DNA of 64,000 bases from Vombatus ursinus (Eukaryota; Chordata; Mammalia; Diprotodontia; Vombatidae), in NCBI RefSeq assembly GCF_900497805.2, contig NW_020945064.1, positions 3,674,187-3,738,186 of the forward strand. Reading direction: 5' to 3'. This document shows positions 1-30,051 of the stretch, piece after piece (position 1 is the stretch's first letter; each line of letters opens with the position of its first letter). A program made the position numbers and the translations under genes. Below the pieces are notes generated by a model. The model saw nothing but the letters and a program-made list of their open reading frames with translations, ran no database searches and was not told the origin of the DNA.

Positions 1-700
1 CAGGCTTCTTGACTAGTGAGGTTATTCCTTCTTGAATAGCTTAATTAACAGATAACTTATGGGAAAGAACCTCTTCTGTTCTTAGAGGAGGCTGGGTGAG
101 GCCCCTTAGAGTGAAGTGATTTGCTGAAAGTCACATGACTAGTTTAGTTGGAAAAGGAGGTTTAAAACTCAGGCCTTCTGGTCACTTCTTGCTTTTTCTG
201 CCCGCCCATGCTACTTCTCTGATCTCCAAAGAGGGCAGAAGTTCAATGTGTATAAACTGCCTGATGAAATCAATTGAACAGACTTGAGCATATGTCACCC
301 CAGGTTGACATAGTCAAATAGTATTCAGTGTTTTTAACAAATTTCATTAGAGTTAAATTGGCATACAAATTCCAGTCATTTTTCTTTTGGTCTCCTCTAT
401 AAAGGAGAAGGAGCAGGAAGGGGAATTCTGGAAAGACTAATTTTTCTCGATTTTTTTTCACCTGCTCTCCAAATGTTACAGTCGTTCTTCTCTCTCCATT
501 TGAAAGAAAGCCTCTATTTTGTGATTAGGTACGGAGGTGGGCAGAATCCTTTTTTGAAAATGTTTAGACCTCAGCCAAATTACATTGTCCGGTTTGGGGC
601 ATCACAGCTTGGGGAGGACGTAGATGTTTGGGTTGGGAAACTAGCAAGAATCGATGACACTGACCTTCGGCTGTCAGAGTATTTTTCTTCTTATTTTTAG
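1..700 (+). other. TERF2: TERF2 intron (upstream of the first visible exon)
   Basis: No coding exon matching TRF2 is recognisable here. The 75-codon open frame at 473-700 does not resemble the TRFH or hinge sequence. The segment ends in a pyrimidine-rich tract and the acceptor TTTTTAG at 694-700. Confidence 0.6.
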
Positions 701-3700
701 ACAGGTATCTGAAAGTCCTTCTACGTTTGGGATTTCAACTCTGAAAAGAGCTTTTTGGAGCCTTTCTGATTCACAAGACCCGGAAGCGGCTTTCACTAAA
801 TTGGACCAGAAGGATGTTATAGTTTCCAGTCCAGCGTCCCCTTCAGCAGCCCTCAGAAACAAGAGACAGAGACAAGACGAAAGTTCTCCCTCGGAGTCTA
901 CAGATAACTCTGAACTGCAGCCCCAGAACAAGTGTATGACAATAAGCAGATTGGTTTTGGAGCATGACAGCCAGGGCAGTGAGCAGAGTGACAGCCCGGA
1001 CTCCTCCCAAGAGACCATTGTGTCTTCAGCCTCCAACTCCACAGTCCTGAAGCTACACAATCAGCCCCTGGCTGGGGAGAAGAGTCATAAGTACGAAGAT
1101 GGTCTTTGCCGTCCTTGGTTGGTTGGTTGGTTGTCCTAGTGTGGTTATCACTTTAATAGATGAAGCAGCGCAGTTAAACTAAGTCATGAAAAACTTGGTG
1201 TTAAATCGCTCCTAGAGCAAAACTCAGAAATGGGGGCCCAGGAGGTGTCCGAGGGCAGGAAAGAGAATGGAAACGTTCCCCAGCTGGTTTCTCCTTGATT
1301 TCATTTCAGTGAGCTAGCTGGAGCTGTTCATTTCAGACCGTTTAATGTTAAGGCAGATTATTTTAAGGAGACTGTGTTACATTTCTTTATTTTCCCCTCA
1401 AGAAACAGAACCCTTGTAGTCCCTTGCTTGTTGCATATATTTGAGGCTCTTGATCTTTCGACAGATAGTGAATAATGAGCAGTGCCTTGCCCTTCTAGCC
1501 TGGCATCTAATGACTTTCACAGTTTGCCCCAGATGCCCTTCCAGCTTGAGTGTGTCCCACCGCTCTGTACTCGCCCTTTGTGCTGCTAAACTTGACTTGG
1601 TCTCCCTCTCTGGAACATCTCAGACCTTGTAGGTGTCTGTGTTTTTGCTCATGCAGTTCCCTCTGGATAAACTGACCACCCCATCTTTGGATTCCAAAAC
1701 TGTGCACATGGGCAAAAAAAAGAAACTCTGCCCAGCCTTCAAAACCCTGTTCAGATTCCACCTTTTCTTTGAAAGCTTTCTTAAAGATAGCTCTCGATGA
1801 AAGTGAATTTTCCTCCTGAACTTCATTTACTGAATACTGTTTTCCCCTGAATGTGGTTTACATAAAACTTTAAATGTCATAAAAATTGGTGTTATTATTC
1901 AGTGTATATTTTTCCTTTCAGGGAGATCTCATTTTTAGGGTGTGACCTATTTTGGGGGTTCGCCTTATAGCTATTGGTGTATGTGGTCTATTTACCTAAT
2001 TAGACTATACATTCCTATGTGTCATAATTCTTAAAAGATGTCTTAGGATTCTTAGTATCTTCCTACAGTAGTGGTGTCAAACTCAAATAGAAACAAATCC
2101 CTGCCCCGATATATTGACTTAGAAAACCACTAATTCACATTAGCTGTGTTGTATTGCATTTTTATTTGTTTTGTTAAACATTTCCCAGTTACATGTTAAT
2201 TGGGTTCCTGAGCATTGGGAGCTGTGTGGCAAGTTTGACCCCTCTGCTCTGCAGTACCCATTGCAGAAATGTGCCCATATTAGGGCCCCAGAATGTATTT
2301 GTTAAACGGATATAAAAAAATGTGACATGATTCCTATCTTCAAGTTCATTGTCTGCTCAGAAGCACCAGACCTAGGTGAGAAGTGGATGACAGTACAATG
2401 GTAAAATAAGACATAAGAAAAACCCAGAAGCTGTCCCAGACAGTGTACATGTGCCAGATGACTTGTGTAGCCAGTAAGTTAATAAGAGGGAGCACTGACT
2501 GGAGGTGAGATTGGTGGGGGCTTTTGAAGAATTGCAGCATTTGAGAGTTGGAAAGGGCCTCGGCAGCTACCTGCCTGTGCTTGAACACCTCCAGGGAGAC
2601 AGAGGGAGCTACTTATTCACGTCAGCCCATTCCACAACTCAGTGAGGTCGGGAAATCTTTCCTGACCTCAAGCCCAAATTGCTCCTGGTTCAAACAGAAC
2701 ACAGCTAATCTCTCCTTTGTTGCAGCCCTTCAGGTACTTGAGTATCACTCTCCTGTTCCTCTAAGGCTTCTCTTATCCAATGGTCGTAGACCCAGCCCTT
2801 CACCAACCTAGTTCCTCTTCTCTGGACACTCCTTAACCTGAAGGGAACACAACTCCAGATGAGGGTTGACCATGGCAGAGATGCTGTGACTTTCCCTTCT
2901 TGAAAGTGATACCTTCCGAGGTAGCCCAAGATAGCATTAACTTTTTTGGCTGAGGAAATATCACACTGCTGGCACAGATTGAGCTTGGAGCCCACTAAAA
3001 CCCTCAGATTATTTTTTTAGACTGCCTTCTAATCATGCCTCCCTCATTAGAAGCGATGAAGTGGATTCTTTTTTGTCATCCAAGTACAAGACTGCCTTCA
3101 TCCTTACTGAATTTTATCTTTCAAGATTCAGTCCAGTGCTCTAGCCCATCAGGATCTTTTTGGATTCTGGTTCTACCATCCAGCGTGTGATTACTCCCAG
3201 CTTGGTGTTATCTCCAGAGTTAATGAACATACTGTCCATTTCTTTTTCCAAGTCATTAATAAAAATATTTAGAGCAAAGGGCTGAGCACAGGTAATCTTT
3301 TGGAGACCTGCCATGTTGACACTAAGCCGTTAACCACTACTCTGAGTCTGGCTGTCTAACCGTTGCTGAATTCATCTAATTGTGTTACTGTCTAATCCAC
3401 AAGACTAGCATGAGTTATTAAATTATCAGAAGCTTTGCTGGAATCTACATTCAGCTAGATCCGTAACTTTCCTCTGTTAGTAATCCTGTCAGAGATGGAA
3501 ATTAGGTTAGCTTGGCATGCATGACCTGTTCTTGATGAAGCCATACCTCAAATGAACTAGTTCTTGAGGGTCGAGGGAATGAGATGGAATAGCGTTATTT
3601 TAGCTGTGAGAAATTACATAAGCAAATATATTCAGGTAGGAATCTGCATGGTGTATTTTAGAGATGATGGTGACCACCATAAATGCTACGAGTAGTTTAA

Positions 3701-6700
3701 AGTAAACTCCATGAAAATAATAGGTCCTAGTCAATACGGCAGTGCTCCAAGGCCAAGTGGTCCATGCCCTGTCTGATCAAAAGCGACGTACCAAAGAAGT
3801 GGTTGTGGAAGACCTGAGGAGTGGGGAACCTAGTCTTTCCCAAGGCAGGCCACTCCACTTTAGGATAGCTGTGATTGTCAGGAGGCTTTTCCTTGCATCT
3901 GGCCTAAACCTTCCTCTTTGCAGCTTCCACCCCGGATTCCTAATTCTGCCTTCTGGAATTAATCAGAACTCATCTGATCCCTTTCCCCGTGACAACCCTT
4001 CAAAGACTTGAGAGCACCTATCATGTCATCCGTGAGGCTTCTCTGTCTTCTCCAGGCTAAGAAATCCCTCGACCCTTTTTCCAGTCCTCATGCATCATGA
4101 ATTTGAGGCCTGTCACCATCCTGGTCACCCTCCTCTTGATTCTCCACAGCTTTCCTAAAACATGGCACCCAGTGTTACGGATGTGGTCTGACCAGGGCAG
4201 AAGACAGGAACTCTGGCTTCCCTCTTCTGATCATTACTTCTCAATGGAGCAACGATATCCTATTTGTTTTCTTGGCTGCTGTGTTACACCTTTGACTCAT
4301 TGAGCTCATAGTCCATTAAAAAAGCAACAAAAGCCGGTTTTTTTTTTTCCTAGAGAAATTGCTTCCTAGCCTTTCTTCGCAAATCTTGTTGATTTGTATA
4401 AATACTTGTTGATTTATGAAGCTGATTTTTCTGAACCCAAGTGTAAGACTACTTTTATCCTTAGTCAATTTCTTATTAGATTGAACCCACCATTCTGGTC
4501 TGTTGATCTTTCATAAATCCTGATTCTCTCAGAGTTCTGTTTCAGCTACCCATGAGAATCACTGATAAAAATCTTAAACAGCACAGGGCCAAGTGCATTT
4601 CTGGGGAACCCTCCACTAAAACTCTTTCAAGTTGATATTGAATGATTAATGAGATAGGACCCATTCCAAATCTGTAGGTAGGTGGATACTATTAGTAGTA
4701 GGTACGGAACTACTTTCACGTCGACAAAAGAGCATGAGAAACTTTGTCAAAGTCTTGGCATGTTCCAGATACATCGTTGTCTCCAGCAGCCTGTGCTTCG
4801 AAAAATCTAGATTGACATTAGCATTCTCTTGATCTACCAATCTAGTAACCTATTCAAAAAAGCATAGTATGTTAGTCTGGCATGACCTATTTTTGGTGAA
4901 GCCATGCTAGCTTGAAGTTACTGATTTTTTTTTCCCAGATGTTCACTAGGCACCCCTCCAGTAATGAATTTAAGAATCCTACTAGGAATTAAGTTCACTG
5001 ACCTATCACTTGTAGACTCCCATTTCTCCCCTCCTTGAAATTTGGGACATTACCCTGTAGTTCTGTAGCCTCTTCCGTTGTCTATGGATGTTCAAAGACC
5101 ACAGACTGACTTTACAATCACATCCACTTAGTTGCTAGAAAAACTTTTTTGAAAACTTAGGAAAGGTGTTTTTAAAAACTTGCGTGCTTTTAGAGGATTC
5201 AAATAGCCAGCAACTTAAAAGTATGATTTTTGAGGATTTAAGCCACCTTTTAAAGGATGGGTAGAGGGATTTGCAAGTTGTGAAAGATCCTAGTCAGGAG
5301 AAACAGTGTAAGCAAAAATTCCCAATGACTCGTATAAAGCATCAACATTTCCACCATCTCTATGAAGTTTTGTTATGGGCCACTCCTATCTATCTAACCT
5401 GCTCTGATTATTTTCATGTTTGCTTTGAAAGAACATCAAATGTTTTTGTTAAGGCAAACTGGTTTGCTCTTTTGTTTGCTGTTTTTTATTTTCAAAGTAA
5501 CTGTGACTGATTTAATTAATAGTTAATTACTGGCTACTTAGCAAAATACACTTAGCTTCTTAGAGATGTTACCACTAAATGTTATTTTTCTTCAAGCATC
5601 CCTTCTTAAGTTGAACCATACTCTTAAACAGCATTTTCAGGTCTAGTTTCCGGAACTCTGGGTTTCAGAGCATGCTTTCAGTCTCTATGATTTAAGTGGG
5701 AATGCTGCGTGATCTTAACAAATACTAGGTTAGAGGCCCTGCTACTGAGTTGAGCTACTACTGACCAGGGAGAGACCTTAACCATAACCTTTGAATTGTG
5801 GAAGAGTAATCTCTTAAGGCTTTGATGGATGCATGTCATGGTGATTTGTGTTTATTTTTTACCGTGTCATTTTGACGCCCTTAATATCCTCCCTTTGAAA
5901 TCCATGAATGTTTGTGTAACTTGCCTAGGGCATAGCTTTCTCTTTATTTAGGCTTGTTCACTATGTTACATCCACATGTATTTTTGGTCTTTCCCTCAGA
6001 GTACACAGAGACAAATGGAACAGCTCCAATGGGCTTGAAGAAAAAGACACCTGGCTGGAGGAGGAGGAGCTCTTTCACGTCCAGGGTACGTTTGCAAAAT
6101 CACACACAAGTGCTCTCGGGGTAGGGGGAGAGGGATGTCACACATGCATGCACGCGTGCAACTAGCATGTCTCTATATATGCACATGACTTGTTCATGCA
6201 TGAAGGAGACATGCTTAGATACAAAATACAGGCTGGCACCGGTGAACATTCCGCCACATGCTTGTCCAAATAATTTTTAAAGTATTTTAAGAAATTACTG
6301 ACGCCTCTGACTTTCATCTTCACATCTGACTTGCATCCTATCTCTTATTCTGTGAGCTTACCTTAGAGTCAAGGCTATCATTTGCTGTAAAATTCACAGT
6401 GAAGACTGTTCAGGCAGCACTTCCTTAGCAATTATGTTTTTTATAACTTCTAAATAAAAATGTGCTACTTCAGTTTCCTCATGGTATTCTGTTAATTGAT
6501 GGTTTTGGAATATGCATTTGTTTGATGGAAATGATCAGCCTGACATTATTAAAAAGGGTAGATGGGATTATCCATCTCTGATGCCTTCACCATTCTGACA
6601 GGCTTTGTAAAAGAGAGATTTCTTCTTTTTGACTCCCAGGATCAACAGCAGTGCCTCTTACATAATTAATATGAAACGTTCCTTCCTATGGCCTGCAGAT

Positions 6701-8983
6701 TTGTGTAGGGAGCTGCAGCATGTAATTCTGAGGTATCTTTATATTCATTCATTTGTTTGTTCATTCATTTGGCCAGCAGACTTTTGTTACATGACTGCCA
6801 TGTGCTGAGCACTGCTCTCTGCTGGACCAAAGAGAAACGGCCGCTGCCTGGAGGTGGGAAGCACAGTACAGACACAAGTAAATAAACATTAATACACAAA
6901 GCAAATACACAATATTATTTTAGCTGTAAGCACACTTAATTTTTCAGTGAACAAGCATTCACTTGCTCTTCCTTTGCACTTCTCACTGAAGAAAGGCCAA
7001 AGCTCTTGCAATACAGATGTGTGGCTGAGCAGAACAAGCCCAGCTGCTACTCCCGGGGAGCAGGTAGCCAGGTCTTTCTGCCCACAGGCTTCACCCCTTC
7101 TTTGTCACCAGGTGGACAGCGTGCTTCCTCATCATCTTCGCAGGCCTAGCATTGACTGGCCAGAGTTTTAAAGTCTTCCAGAGCTGTCTATGCTTAGAGT
7201 ATTTTTACTCTGTACAAATCATTCTCCTGGTTCTATTCACATCACTCTGCATTAATTCATAGGAGTCTTCTCAGGTTTCTCTGAATCCATCCCCTTGGTC
7301 ATTTCTTACAGCCCAGCCATGCTCCATTCCATTTATATACCATCCCTTGTTAAGCCATTCACCAGCTGATAGGAACACCTTTAGTTTCCAGTTCTTTGCC
7401 ACCACAAAAAGAGCTGCTCTAAATTTTTTATATGTATAGGTTCTTTTCTTTCTTGGATTTCTTTGGGCCACGTACCCACTAGTGGTATTGCTGGGTCAAA
7501 GCGTGTACAGTGTAGTAACTTTGAGAGCATGGTTCCAGATTGTTTTATGGAGCAGGTGGCCTGTCTACAGACTCCCGTTAAGTAATTCCTAGGGAGGTAA
7601 AAACACTAACAAGTGGAGAGAAGGTTCCTTGTGAAGGGGCTGGCTCTTGAACGGAACCTTGGGTGCCAGATTCTCTGATGTGCAAGTGAGGTGGGAGAGC
7701 ATTCCAGGTGTGCAGGACAGGGGTGTGTTCCCACATGAGGGTGGTAAGCACACAACAATCCATTAACATGAAGATGAGTGTTAAAGAGCCTGACATGTTT
7801 GGGCAAAAAAAATAGAATGAACCGTTAAAAGAATTGTGGCAGAAACTAACCTCAAGTGGTGTCCCTTTTCTTCCAGTGTTCACAGACGTTGATTTGAGCC
7901 AAGGACCCCTTTTTGTTCCCTTTGGGCTCTCTGTTCTGTCTCATGGCTTTGGTTGGTGGTGTGATTGGACAGTGAAAGCTAGGGCTAAATGAGCATCCTT
8001 TTTTTTTTTTTTGCAGCAGGATCAGATGGAAACAACAGCTCAGCCCCTGGAACAAAAAAGCAGGTAATGTAGACTCTAGAGTCTTCCCTTTCAAAGAGAA
8101 CTGGAAAAGCTTGCCCAGGGGTTCTTCTCTGGTTGGATGTAAAGAGGATGAAGGGAAAGGGAAAGTATCTGCACATTTTAGTGTTTGATAATTGGAAACT
8201 TCTTTTTGGGAAGAAGAAATGACCTGTCTCAGATGAGTATAACCAAAGGGGCAGGTGTTCTTCAAAAGGAAAATCAAGGGTTAGAACCTTTCCTTGGATT
8301 TTCTGAACCCAGTGTTTTGCATAGTGCTGGCAAAGAGTAGGCACTTCATAAATGTTTATTGACTAAGCAAGTCTTGAGCCAGAAGGGACAGCATACACTT
8401 CACTGGTCACAGAAAGCTCAGCATGAGGCATTTTTTTTTTTTTTTCGTTTGTGACTTTTAAAATTATAGGAAGTAGAGCTGCTTAAATTTGGGGGAGGTT
8501 TGTGGCAGCATTTCAGCTTTTACTGATGGCTTGTTTCTTAAATGGAGAAAGGATGTTTAGAAGGCGGATATGTCATTGGGAAGTGATTTTTAAATAAATA
8601 ATAACTGAAAATTATGATGCCAATAATAATTTAATTTAACTGTGCCTTTAAAATTCCATGGTACTAAAATCTTTTAAAATGATTGTACCCTTTGACTTGC
8701 CTTAGTAGTTTCAGATTCTTCTCTCTAGACTTTTCCTCTGTATTCTTTGGTGCTTTGGGCATCCTGTTCTTGGGATTTCTCAGAGGACAGAGTATGATAA
8801 GTCTCTTTTGGTTTTCTCTTGCAGAAATGGACTATGCAAGAGAGTGAATGGGTCAAGGCTGGAGTGAAAAAATACGGGGAAGGAAACTGGGCTGCTATTT
8901 CCAAAAACTTCCCCTTTGTTAACCGAACAGCTGTGATGATCAAGGACCGTTGGCGGACCATGAAAAAACTGGGAATGAACTGA
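701..8983 (+). CDS. TERF2: Telomeric repeat-binding factor 2 (TRF2), C-terminal exons (partial gene)
   Basis: Four coding exons are visible: 701-1090, 6000-6085, 8017-8063 and 8825-8983 (stop TGA 8981-8983). All have AG/GT borders and one continuous phase; upstream exons (basic N-terminus, TRFH dimerisation domain) lie outside the window. Exon 701-1090 carries the RAP1-binding stretch ([16 protein letters not shown]) and the conserved MTISRLVLE segment. Exon 6000-6085 encodes the iDDR-type acidic motif ([12 protein letters not shown]). The last exon is a complete Myb/telobox domain ([10 protein letters not shown] to [12 protein letters not shown]) ending in LGMN. TRF2 is the shelterin subunit that binds double-stranded TTAGGG repeats, forms t-loops and blocks ATM signalling and end fusion. 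The Myb box and GMN end identify TRF2 rather than TRF1. The gene lies 3.1 kb upstream of TMED6, in the same orientation. Confidence 0.96.
1495..1830 (-). mobile_element. L2 LINE fragment, antisense
   Basis: The sequence matches, in reverse complement and with heavy divergence, the L2 3' region: a run about local prices of 'GCCTTCAAAACCCTGTTCAGATT'-type blocks, TCTGGAACATCTC and similar phrases. It is an old fragment inside a TERF2 intron with no coding capacity. Borders are approximate. Confidence 0.45.
2069..2246. mobile_element. Small hAT-type DNA transposon relic (GTGTCAAACTC family)
   Basis: The left end GTGGTGTCAAACTC (from about 2071) and right end GTTTGACCCCTCTG (2233-2246) form imperfect terminal inverted repeats around an AT-rich core of about 180 bp. 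This is a common non-autonomous therian element type. It has no coding capacity. Family name is from memory of similar repeats, so only the TIR structure is firm. Confidence 0.5.
2530..3570 (-). mobile_element. CR1/L3-type LINE, antisense copy 1
   Basis: Reading the minus strand, the stretch around 3230-3300 gives the CR1-clade reverse transcriptase motif [11 protein letters not shown], and the order of recognisable blocks follows the CR1 family from RT to 3' end. It is heavily mutated and non-functional. It lies in the 4.9-kb TERF2 intron, antisense to the gene, next to a second copy with the same orientation at 3.8-5.15 kb. Confidence 0.65.
3800..5150 (-). mobile_element. CR1/L3-type LINE, antisense copy 2
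   Basis: This repeats the block order of the copy at 2530-3570: an initial 3'-end segment near 3880-4300 (GATGTGGTCTGACCAGGGCA near 4179), then RT-derived sequence near 4540-5080 (CTGATAAAAATCTTAAACAG corresponds to the FNIF/INDL region on the minus strand). Both copies are diverged fossils of the CR1/L3 clade and have no intact frame. Borders are approximate. Confidence 0.62.
6755..6950 (+). mobile_element. L2 LINE 3'-end fragment
   Basis: It contains a degenerate copy of the L2 hallmark (TTCATTTGGCCAGCAGACTT, then CATGTGCTGAGCACTG) followed by the usual AATAAACA-rich stretch. Old intronic fragment between TERF2 exons at 6.0 and 8.0 kb. Confidence 0.45.
7190..7560 (-). mobile_element. L1 LINE 3' ORF2/UTR fragment, antisense
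   Basis: The minus strand reads the end of marsupial L1 ORF2: the block TTCTTTGCCACCACAAAAAG (7393-7412) is the antisense of the same segment seen near 17.84 kb, 42.04 kb and 23.43 kb. It is 5'-truncated and more diverged than those copies. Confidence 0.65.
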
Positions 8984-9890
8984 AAACTTCTTTTATTTTC
9001 TCAGAATTAATAGGGGCATGTCTTCAGATAATAGCCCTCTATTCCATGCTTTCTTTCAGAAATTGGGCTGGGGTGATGAGAGTGCTGGGCAGTCTGCTTC
9101 TTTGGTTGGGAAGGTCCTTGTTTTTTCGCTGTCAGAAAGTGTTCGGAGTTGAGAAGGAGGAGAGCCCCAGCCCAGCCTTCTCGGCAGGAATGACTGAGGT
9201 ACACAGTTTGGGGAGGACCAGGAGGCAGGCAGCTTCCATGTTCTCTCGTGGCTTAAACAGAACTGAAACCCCACGCTGGTCAGTAGAAACGACCTCCAGG
9301 CAGAGTTTTACCAGAAGCCGGGCAAGGAGCATGCTCCATTGTGAGCCCAGGTGGAAGAGAGCTGTGTCTGTGTCTGGAAGAAGAGTTTTCACCAGCTGTG
9401 ACCCACAGCGGCCCCTAAGCTGCTGGTGCATCGGTCCTTCTGTTTTCTGGGCCAGAGAGGCAGCTTGGCGTCTCAATTCCCACGTGGCTGAACTGGTGTG
9501 GGGGCTTTTCCTTTTGTAAAATTGTGTGTTGTAGGTGAGCTTAGTCTTTGCCCTTCTGCTCTGGACTCTGGAAGCTTTAAAGAAACCTGAATCTAGCCCT
9601 TAGTTCTGTTCTTAGTTTGTGAAATGTTTGCAGCTGCTTGACTCCCTCGTTGTGCTTTCAAAGATTGGTGTGTCGTCTGGCAGGAGCTCAACACGCCTTC
9701 TGGCTCCTTCCGCATTGTTTGTGCTTGCTGTCTCTCTCAGACACCCTTGAGGAAAGGCCTGAAGGTCTCTTTTTAGCCACAACTTTCAGTAAAATGTTTT
9801 CTGTAATCTTTTTTTTTTTAAAAGATGAATACTAATTATTGTCCTTTACTTGTAGCATTCTTCATTAAAATACTGTTTCCCTCACAATTC
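8984..9890 (+). other. TERF2: TERF2 3' UTR (approximate end)
   Basis: Non-repetitive sequence follows the TERF2 stop. The first plausible poly(A) signal I see is ATTAAA at 9864-9869. A 189-codon open frame at 8950-9519 overlaps the last exon out of frame and continues into this UTR; it is GC-favoured chance and has no recognisable domain. The true cleavage site is not visible. Confidence 0.5.
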
Positions 9891-10389
9891 TATGTAGATG
9901 TTCAATAATAGCATTTGATGTGGTTAAGAAACAAGGGGCTGGTATGAAATGATGAACCTTCAAAATATGCTCTCTGCAGTTTATACTTCTCAAGGACCCA
10001 GTAACATACCTTTTCTCACCTCCCAGTTTATGCAGGAAAGGAACAGTTAACTTCATTTGAGTGGAGTCAAGGGTCTTACCCTTGGCTCATACCCTGGGGT
10101 TTTACCAACAAGTGTAAAAGTGGGAGGGGACTCTCCCTAACCTCTCTTCTCATTATGAGTAGATTCAGTTCTCAGAATGCATCATTTGAGCCCCATCTAA
10201 TTATCCTGCTTAGATTTAGCTAAATCTCTTGGTTTTTTTAATCAGCTAACTCAGATATTTTAAAATGGAAGAGATAAGCAGCTCTTATTCTCTGGCTTCC
10301 CAGGGGGATGTATCTTCTATGCATAGGCGGGGCAGGCCTTGCTTTTGGCCAAAATGTGTTTGCCATTTAACAACTACACTTAAAACCAT

Positions 10390-10960
10390 TTTTATTAAGT
10401 ATTTTCTATGTCAGCAAGCGTTTGTTAAGCACCTACTACGTGCCAGGCACTGTACTAAGTAGCAGGAATGCAAAGGAAGTCGAGAAACAATCCGTGCTCT
10501 CAGGGAGCTCGAAATCAGATGAAAGAGACAGTGCAGAAAATGGTCCTTTAGCTATGACTTGAAGGACGTCAGGTAGTAGAGATGAGGAGAGAGACACCCA
10601 GGGAAAATTAACATGTGCAAGGACCAGCAAGGAAGCCAGGTGTCGCTGGATCACAGAGTCCGTAGAGAGGAGTAATGTGTGAGAAGACTGGGAAAGGTAG
10701 GAGGGGACTGGATTGTGAAGGGCTTAAGACAATGAGGTTGCCAAATTTTTAAAAAAGAGACCTTTCCCTCTGGGACCTTATAGCCTACTGGGGATATATT
10801 ACATGTATTGTACAAAGAGACAAATCCAAAGTCATTCCAGGAGAGGGCACTAACCAAGGGAATCGGGAAAGGTGTCATTTGGGACGTGGTACCTGAGTGG
10901 AGTCTTAGAGCCAGAGATTCTAAAAGGTAGTGGTAAGAAGGGTGTACATTCTAGGCAAGG
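10390..10960 (+). mobile_element. L2 LINE 3' end, about 550 bp
   Basis: It starts at the L2 hallmark (AAGCACCTACTACGTGCCAG near 10428) and runs through the expected order: TGCTCTCAGGGAGCTC, AACATGTGCAAGGACCAGCA and GGATTGTGAAGGGCTTAAGA. The reading is co-linear with the L2 3' region, mutated throughout. It lies in the TERF2-TMED6 spacer. Confidence 0.7.
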
Positions 10961-11549
10961 CTTGCAGTTTGCATAAAAACCTTGGTAAGGAAAAGGTCCA
11001 CTTCTTGCTCAAAACCTGTATTTCTAGAGCTACCATTCTTTTAAATGTAAGAGGTACTTGTGCTTTGACAGTGGAAATGCTGGAGTTTACATGAGGGCTG
11101 GAGAAAGCTGACTAATACTAGTGATTGAAATCAGCAGATCAAGGCTGTAAACTGTGGTTTTAGGTATCAGGATGTGAAGGTGTGGGCATTTAGCTTCTGC
11201 CTTTACACATGGAAACCTTTGGTAAGCAGTACAGGCTTGGTATCTCGTATACCTACCCACCCTAACCAATAATACATCATGGATTGTCACAGATATCAAG
11301 CATCTTGCCTTTAAAACTGCTCCAATTGGTATTGCCTGCAGAGTTCTCTCATTTTCTGTCTAGCCATGGGGTGGGAGCATGTCACAACATCTTGCCCCCT
11401 CTGCCCCTGGGGAGCAGCAAGGGCAGAATGCATATTCAAAATCCCACATCTAGACAGGGTCTCAAATCATCTTTAAGTGTCTAACCCTTTTCTTTAACAA
11501 TTGAGGAAATTGGGACTAAGGAGTAGTTGGGATAAGAACTGAGATTAGA

Positions 11550-11716
11550 ACTCATCGTTATTTATTTATTTTTGCTTTTTGGTAAGGCAATCGGGGTTAA
11601 GTGACTTGACCAGGGTCACACAGCTAATACATGTCAAGTGTCTGAGGCCAGATTTGACCTTAGGTCCTCCAGACTCCAAGGCCAGAGCTCTATCACAGCG
11701 CCACCTGGCTGCCCCT
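11550..11716 (-). mobile_element. tRNA-headed marsupial SINE (WSINE/MIR-like), antisense
   Basis: A T-rich left end (the A-tail in antisense) is followed by GGGGTTAAGTGACTTGACCA, GTCACACAGCTAATACATGT and the tRNA-like head ending CGCCACCTGGCTGCCCC near 11716. The same sequence family occurs at 15.8, 25.0, 25.2, 29.2, 46.35 and 50.85 kb. Internal RNA polymerase III boxes are degenerate, so it is not called as a tRNA gene. Confidence 0.75.
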
Positions 11717-11996
11717 AGAACTCATCTTTAAAAGCTGGCAGTTCTAAACAGATAGTAATAGAAAACTATACGCAAGAAACTTACTTGTTCATTTACTTAG
11801 GGATTATACTCTAAATTTACTCAGTCTCCCAAGTAAGTTGAAATAAAAAAATTACAGTTTGCTAATGATGGTTGGCAGTATGCTCTGTTTTTAGCCAGTA
11901 TGCCCCAGGACTTAAAACCATTTGTTTTTTCTAAAACTAGAAAGAGCCTCAGCCAGTCACTTTAAGTGTCCCATACTTTAGAGGCAATATGCGTAA

Positions 11997-30051
<18,055 letters not shown>

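Noticed and set aside
8950-9519. 189-codon frame overlapping the end of TERF2
   Set aside because: Begins inside the Myb exon in another frame and continues into the 3' UTR; no domain or codon pattern.
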